From contig JAUWGS010000007.1 in assembly GCA_030606285.1 (NCBI GenBank), positions 41,314-105,313 of the forward strand: a DNA stretch of 64,000 bases, in the 5' to 3' direction. The stretch comes from Planctomycetales bacterium (lineage in GTDB: Bacteria; 4484-113). The translations under genes were made by a program, and so were the position numbers. Of the stretch, positions 61,181-64,000 are shown one piece after another. Under the pieces are notes generated by a model, which was not told the DNA's origin, ran no database searches, and saw only the letters and a program-made list of their open reading frames with translations. The stretch's first letter is position 1. Each line of letters starts with the position of its first letter.

Positions 61181-61804
61181 CTAGTCCTTCTCCGGCTTGT
61201 CCTTGGCGCTGGTGATGATTTCGTCAATGAGGCCGTAGTCCTTGGCCTCTTCGGGGCTGAAGAACTTGTCACGGTCGGCGTCCTTGGTGACCTGCGACGG
61301 CTTCTTGCCCGTGTGTTTCGCGATGAGTTCGTGGAGCTTCTCGCGCGCGCCCAGAACCTCGCGCGCCTGGATTTCCACGTCGGCTGCGGAGCCACGGAAG
61401 CCGCCGGCAGGCTGGTGGATCATGATGCGCGCATTGGGCAACGCGAACCGTTTCCCCTTGGTGCCGCCAGCAAGCAGCACCGCCGCCATGCTCGCCGCGA
61501 AACCAATGCATATCGTGCTCACGTCGGGCTTGATGAGCTGGATGGTGTCGTAGATGGCCAGACCGTCAATGACGGTGCCGCCCGGACAGTTGATGTAGAG
61601 GTCGATGTCCTTACTGGGGTCCTCCTTCTCCAGGAACAGAAGCTGCGCCATGACTGAATTGGCGAGCTGGTCGTCAATCTCGGTGCCGAGGAAGACGATG
61701 CGGTCTTTGAGCAGACGGGAGTAGATGTCGTATGCGCGTTCCCCGTAGCTTGACTGTTCGATAACGTAGGGAATGAAATGGCCGTATGACTTAGGTTTCT
61801 TCAT
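61181..61804 (-). CDS. clpP: ATP-dependent Clp protease proteolytic subunit
   Basis: This 207-residue serine protease has the catalytic Ser in GFAASMAAV, His in MIHQPAGG and Asp in [22 protein letters not shown] 61804 is used because family N-termini begin near FIPYVIEQ; the longer frame is antisense to tig's end. It overlaps tig by 14 bases, indicating a coupled operon. The partner ATPase clpX usually follows; it is not here, where a cyclase gene follows convergently. Confidence 0.95.
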   Translation of the reverse strand: MKKPKSYGHFIPYVIEQSSYGERAYDIYSRLLKDRIVFLGTEIDDQLANSVMAQLLFLEKEDPSKDIDLYINCPGGTVIDGLAIYDTIQLIKPDVSTICIGFAASMAAVLLAGGTKGKRFALPNARIMIHQPAGGFRGSAADVEIQAREVLGAREKLHELIAKHTGKKPSQVTKDADRDKFFSPEEAKDYGLIDEIITSAKDKPEKD

Positions 61805-63227
61805 CTTGGTTGTTCTCCTGTGCGTCGGTGGTATCGCCGGAGTCCTCTGGCGCTTCCGGCGCGATTGGCGGCTCTTCACCAGTTTCACTTCCTTCGTCCG
61901 GCTCAGCCGCAGCCTCGGGTTCCTCATCCTCATAGTAGAAATGCGCGCTTTCTGCGACATGCTTGATGGCCTTGGCGCGCATTATCTCCATCATAGCGTC
62001 GTTGACGAACTCCCGGTTCTTGAGCAGCTTCTTCATATCCTTGCTGGTGACCTTGTACTGCCGCATGAACATTGCCGTGTAGCGCGACATCTCTTCGTCG
62101 GTGACGCTCATGTCTTTCGCCCGTGCTATTGCCCTGACTGCCAGGAATTCTTTCAGCCGCCGTGAAGCCTCTTCGCGCAGGCTCTGCCGGTAGTCATCGA
62201 GCGACTGGTTGCGTTCTTTGAGCATCTCGGTGAGCGAGTGGCCTGCAGCGCGCAATCTGCGTTCACGCACCGACACAAGGTAATCCGTCTCATCCTTGAC
62301 CATATCTTCGGAGATGTTCACCGCCATCCGGCCGAGCAGATGGTCTATAGCGACGCTTTCTTTATACTGCTTCTCCTCCTCGGAGAGCTCGTAGTCCAGG
62401 GTCTCGCGCAGGTATCGGTCGAACTCGTCGAGCGAATCCATTTTGTAGTTTTCCCGGACGAAGCTCTCGGTGACTTCAGGACGCTTTACAGTCCTGACCG
62501 CTTTGACTTTGGCTTCGAGAATGAGGGTCTTGCCTGCAACAGCCCTGTTGGGAAAGTCGTTGGGCATAACATATTCAAATGTAAGATCTGTGCCGGCGGC
62601 GCCACCGACAAAGTGCTCGTCGTATCCCGGCAGGTTGTCATCTCTACCCAGAATGTAGAGTACGTCCTTGTGTTGCAGGGGCGCCTCTTTCTCGCCATCG
62701 TCAAATGTGCTCTTGAGATCGTAAACGATAGCGTCCCCAAGCTCGGCAGCTCCGTTCTTGTCCTCGTACTCGACAAAGCGCTCCAGCAGACGCTCCCTGT
62801 ACTGCTTAAGCAGCTTTTCGTTGGCTTCAACGCGCTTGAGCGGGATGCGGAAGTTCTCGTAGTCGGGCAGCGTGACCTGTGGCAGTAGTGGGACTTCGAA
62901 CGTCAGTTCGCAGGGCTGGCCCTCGACCGGGAGCGGATCGTCGATGAACTGAGGATTCTGCGAGCGAACTTCGAGTTTCAGCTCCTCGATACTGTCGTGA
63001 AAAGCAGTTGCCTCGATGCGTTCCCGAACGCTGTCTCTCACCTCGTCCTCGCCAACACGCGAGAGAATGATGCTTCGCGGAACCTTGCCCTTCCGGAAGC
63101 CCGGCACTTTCAGGCTCTGCCGGTACTCATTGAGTACGGTCGTGTAGAAGCGGTTGACCTCTTTAGGTTCGAACGTCACACGTACTGTAGCTTTGTTGTC
63201 GGCGGACTCGACCAGCTCCGACTTCAT
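61791..63227 (-). CDS. tig: Trigger factor
   Basis: This 478-residue ribosome-bound chaperone has the N-terminal ribosome-docking motif [10 protein letters not shown], the peptidyl-prolyl isomerase domain (near [19 protein letters not shown]) and the long C-terminal helical arms. The last 40 residues are acidic and Pro/Glu-rich ([19 protein letters not shown]), an extension beyond the usual end. GAGGTG precedes ATG 63227. TATAAT at 63263-63268 gives +1 near 63256. Confidence 0.96.
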   Translation of the reverse strand: MKSELVESADNKATVRVTFEPKEVNRFYTTVLNEYRQSLKVPGFRKGKVPRSIILSRVGEDEVRDSVRERIEATAFHDSIEELKLEVRSQNPQFIDDPLPVEGQPCELTFEVPLLPQVTLPDYENFRIPLKRVEANEKLLKQYRERLLERFVEYEDKNGAAELGDAIVYDLKSTFDDGEKEAPLQHKDVLYILGRDDNLPGYDEHFVGGAAGTDLTFEYVMPNDFPNRAVAGKTLILEAKVKAVRTVKRPEVTESFVRENYKMDSLDEFDRYLRETLDYELSEEEKQYKESVAIDHLLGRMAVNISEDMVKDETDYLVSVRERRLRAAGHSLTEMLKERNQSLDDYRQSLREEASRRLKEFLAVRAIARAKDMSVTDEEMSRYTAMFMRQYKVTSKDMKKLLKNREFVNDAMMEIMRAKAIKHVAESAHFYYEDEEPEAAAEPDEGSETGEEPPIAPEAPEDSGDTTDAQENNQDEET

Positions 63228-63320
63228 CAGTTCACCTCACGAACCGCCACTGCGGGGCAATCATTATATCGCATCCCAATCGCCGTTCCGGCTCTGAGCA
63301 GCACCGGATTTGCAGTGAGC

Positions 63321-63377
63321 CCCAACTGAGAAGGGCGGCAGCCTCCAGCCATCTGGAGGATTCTTTACTCAGTTGGG
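63321..63377. other. Nested perfect hairpin
   Basis: CCCAACTGAG (63321-63330) pairs with CTCAGTTGGG (63368-63377), and inside lies CCTCCAG/CTGGAGG (63342-63348 and 63353-63359). It lies upstream of the tig promoter on the minus strand. The spacer 63228-63320 and 63378-63600 otherwise holds no gene I can support. Confidence 0.5.
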
Positions 63378-63603
63378 AGGTGGCCTCTGGCGCATGCGTA
63401 CCTGGTGTAATCACGCGGGGGAAAACTGGGAGGCGCAGTCGCGCTCATTGTAATATGGTCAGGAGGGAATCTCTTCCTCGCGGAATGGCGTGGAAAGCGC
63501 TTGCCGTGCAGGCTGGGCCGCCAAATGTGCAGATTACGACCCCGACGGGATGCTGCCAGTATCTGAGAGAGTGGTATTAGACTGGATAAGTTCATTAGAA
63601 GAG

Positions 63604-63618
63604 AGGACTAGCAGTCCT
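63604..63618 (+). repeat. Six-base perfect hairpin
   Basis: AGGACT, loop AGC, AGTCCT. It lies just upstream of the putative ncRNA promoter. Confidence 0.4.
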
Positions 63619-63632
63619 GAACAGATATATGG

Positions 63633-63880
63633 TAAACTATTAGCAGGGAGATTGTGGCTGGAGCGGCGATTTAGCCGCCAGCGGGATTCTCGCCGAAATG
63701 TCATAATCGATAGCGCCGATAATTGAGCTGGCGAGCGGGATGGCGGCAGTGCTTCAGTTGGCAGTCTCCGATGGACGGTGGCAGTAGGTTTGAACTACCG
63801 AAGCCGAACGAAGGAGGTGAGGACGAAACGGGGACCGATCCAGCAGGGACGATTCTCTTGTGTCCGGCTGTGTTCAAACT
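63633..63880 (+). ncRNA. Candidate structured RNA with own promoter
   Basis: TAAACT at 63633-63638 predicts +1 near 63645. Downstream are a GCGGC/GCCGC hairpin (63663-63678) and nested arms: GTTTGAAC (63788-63795) with GTTCAAAC (63872-63879), and inside AGCCG (63802-63806) with CGGCT (63865-63869). No known RNA family is recognised. The sequence to 64000 shows no gene; a short frame beginning ATG 63967 runs off the edge but has no support. Confidence 0.3.
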
Positions 63881-64000
63881 ACCCATGCACTACTAAAGAA
63901 CTCGACATGCCTTTGATACGAAAGGGAGTCGGGATGTGAAGGCATAAGGTATATGGATGGCGGATGGTAGTTACTGGTGATAATCGGAGATATAAGTTGC

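Noticed and set aside
61805..61960. N-terminal extension of clpP
   Set aside because: The added 52 residues are basic and low-complexity, antisense-like to the acidic end of tig, and ClpP family members start near 61804.
63701..63886. 61-residue frame on the minus strand at the right edge
   Set aside because: Composition is odd, there is no ribosome site or domain, and the same DNA forms an RNA-like pairing.

Overview
The window is bacterial chromosome of moderately high GC, gene-dense, with many co-oriented and overlapping genes. It carries a complete 14-subunit complex I locus, dnaE, ruvB, def, tmk, tig, clpP, a ribosomal protein gene and two tRNA genes, and no plasmid or phage backbone. 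I cannot assign a phylum. The mix of a HerA/NurA-type pair, a quinate-5-dehydrogenase-like family, many unique lipoproteins and very frequent leaderless promoters suggests an uncultivated environmental lineage. A Wza/Wzz-like export pair and lipobox proteins suggest a complex envelope.

Layout. 1-8500: a truncated membrane protein, a BMP-family-like lipoprotein, the convergent dnaE with an M20 amidohydrolase, a GIY-YIG-like protein and small envelope proteins. 8500-14450: repeat-rich spacer, def-ruvB with convergent mazG, two envelope proteins, palindromic repeats, and a kinase-deaminase fusion. 14500-19800: leftward genes, mostly membrane-attached (SNase-like, FHA, DedA, AMIN/SPOR-like). 20002-34264: nuoA to nuoN in canonical order, with nuoC and nuoD fused, forming a proton-pumping NADH:quinone oxidoreductase. 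34300-38640: a lipoprotein, a 34-residue membrane peptide with a NIL-ferredoxin, a methylmalonyl-CoA mutase large subunit and a NifU-like scaffold. 38780-44315: a decayed PKD gene, a Wzz/Wza-like pair, a CsgG-like secreted protein and tmk.

44361-52540 is the accessory part. A tRNA-Ser and a tRNA-Leu are each followed by a roughly 375-bp unit made of a tiny GIY-YIG gene and closed by a direct repeat of the tRNA 3' end. Beyond the first unit lies a coupled operon ending in a DUF4268-type nuclease-like gene. Beyond the second lie a PD-(D/E)XK-like gene and a secreted protein, bracketed by a 41-bp palindromic repeat. Between the two sits a Zur-like regulator with a metal ABC transporter. From 52672 on come a quinate-dehydrogenase-like gene, an AtpI/AtpZ-like protein, ribosomal protein bL25, a NurA/HerA-like pair, a propeller lipoprotein, a cyclase-TPR protein, and tig-clpP. 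The last 770 bases have no convincing gene but show nested hairpins.

Two themes run through the window. First, an extended -10 element (TGnTANNNT) often lies exactly six bases before the start codon, so many mRNAs appear leaderless. Second, the two tRNA-anchored GIY-YIG units look like one mobile design at two sites; this is my best candidate for an undescribed system.
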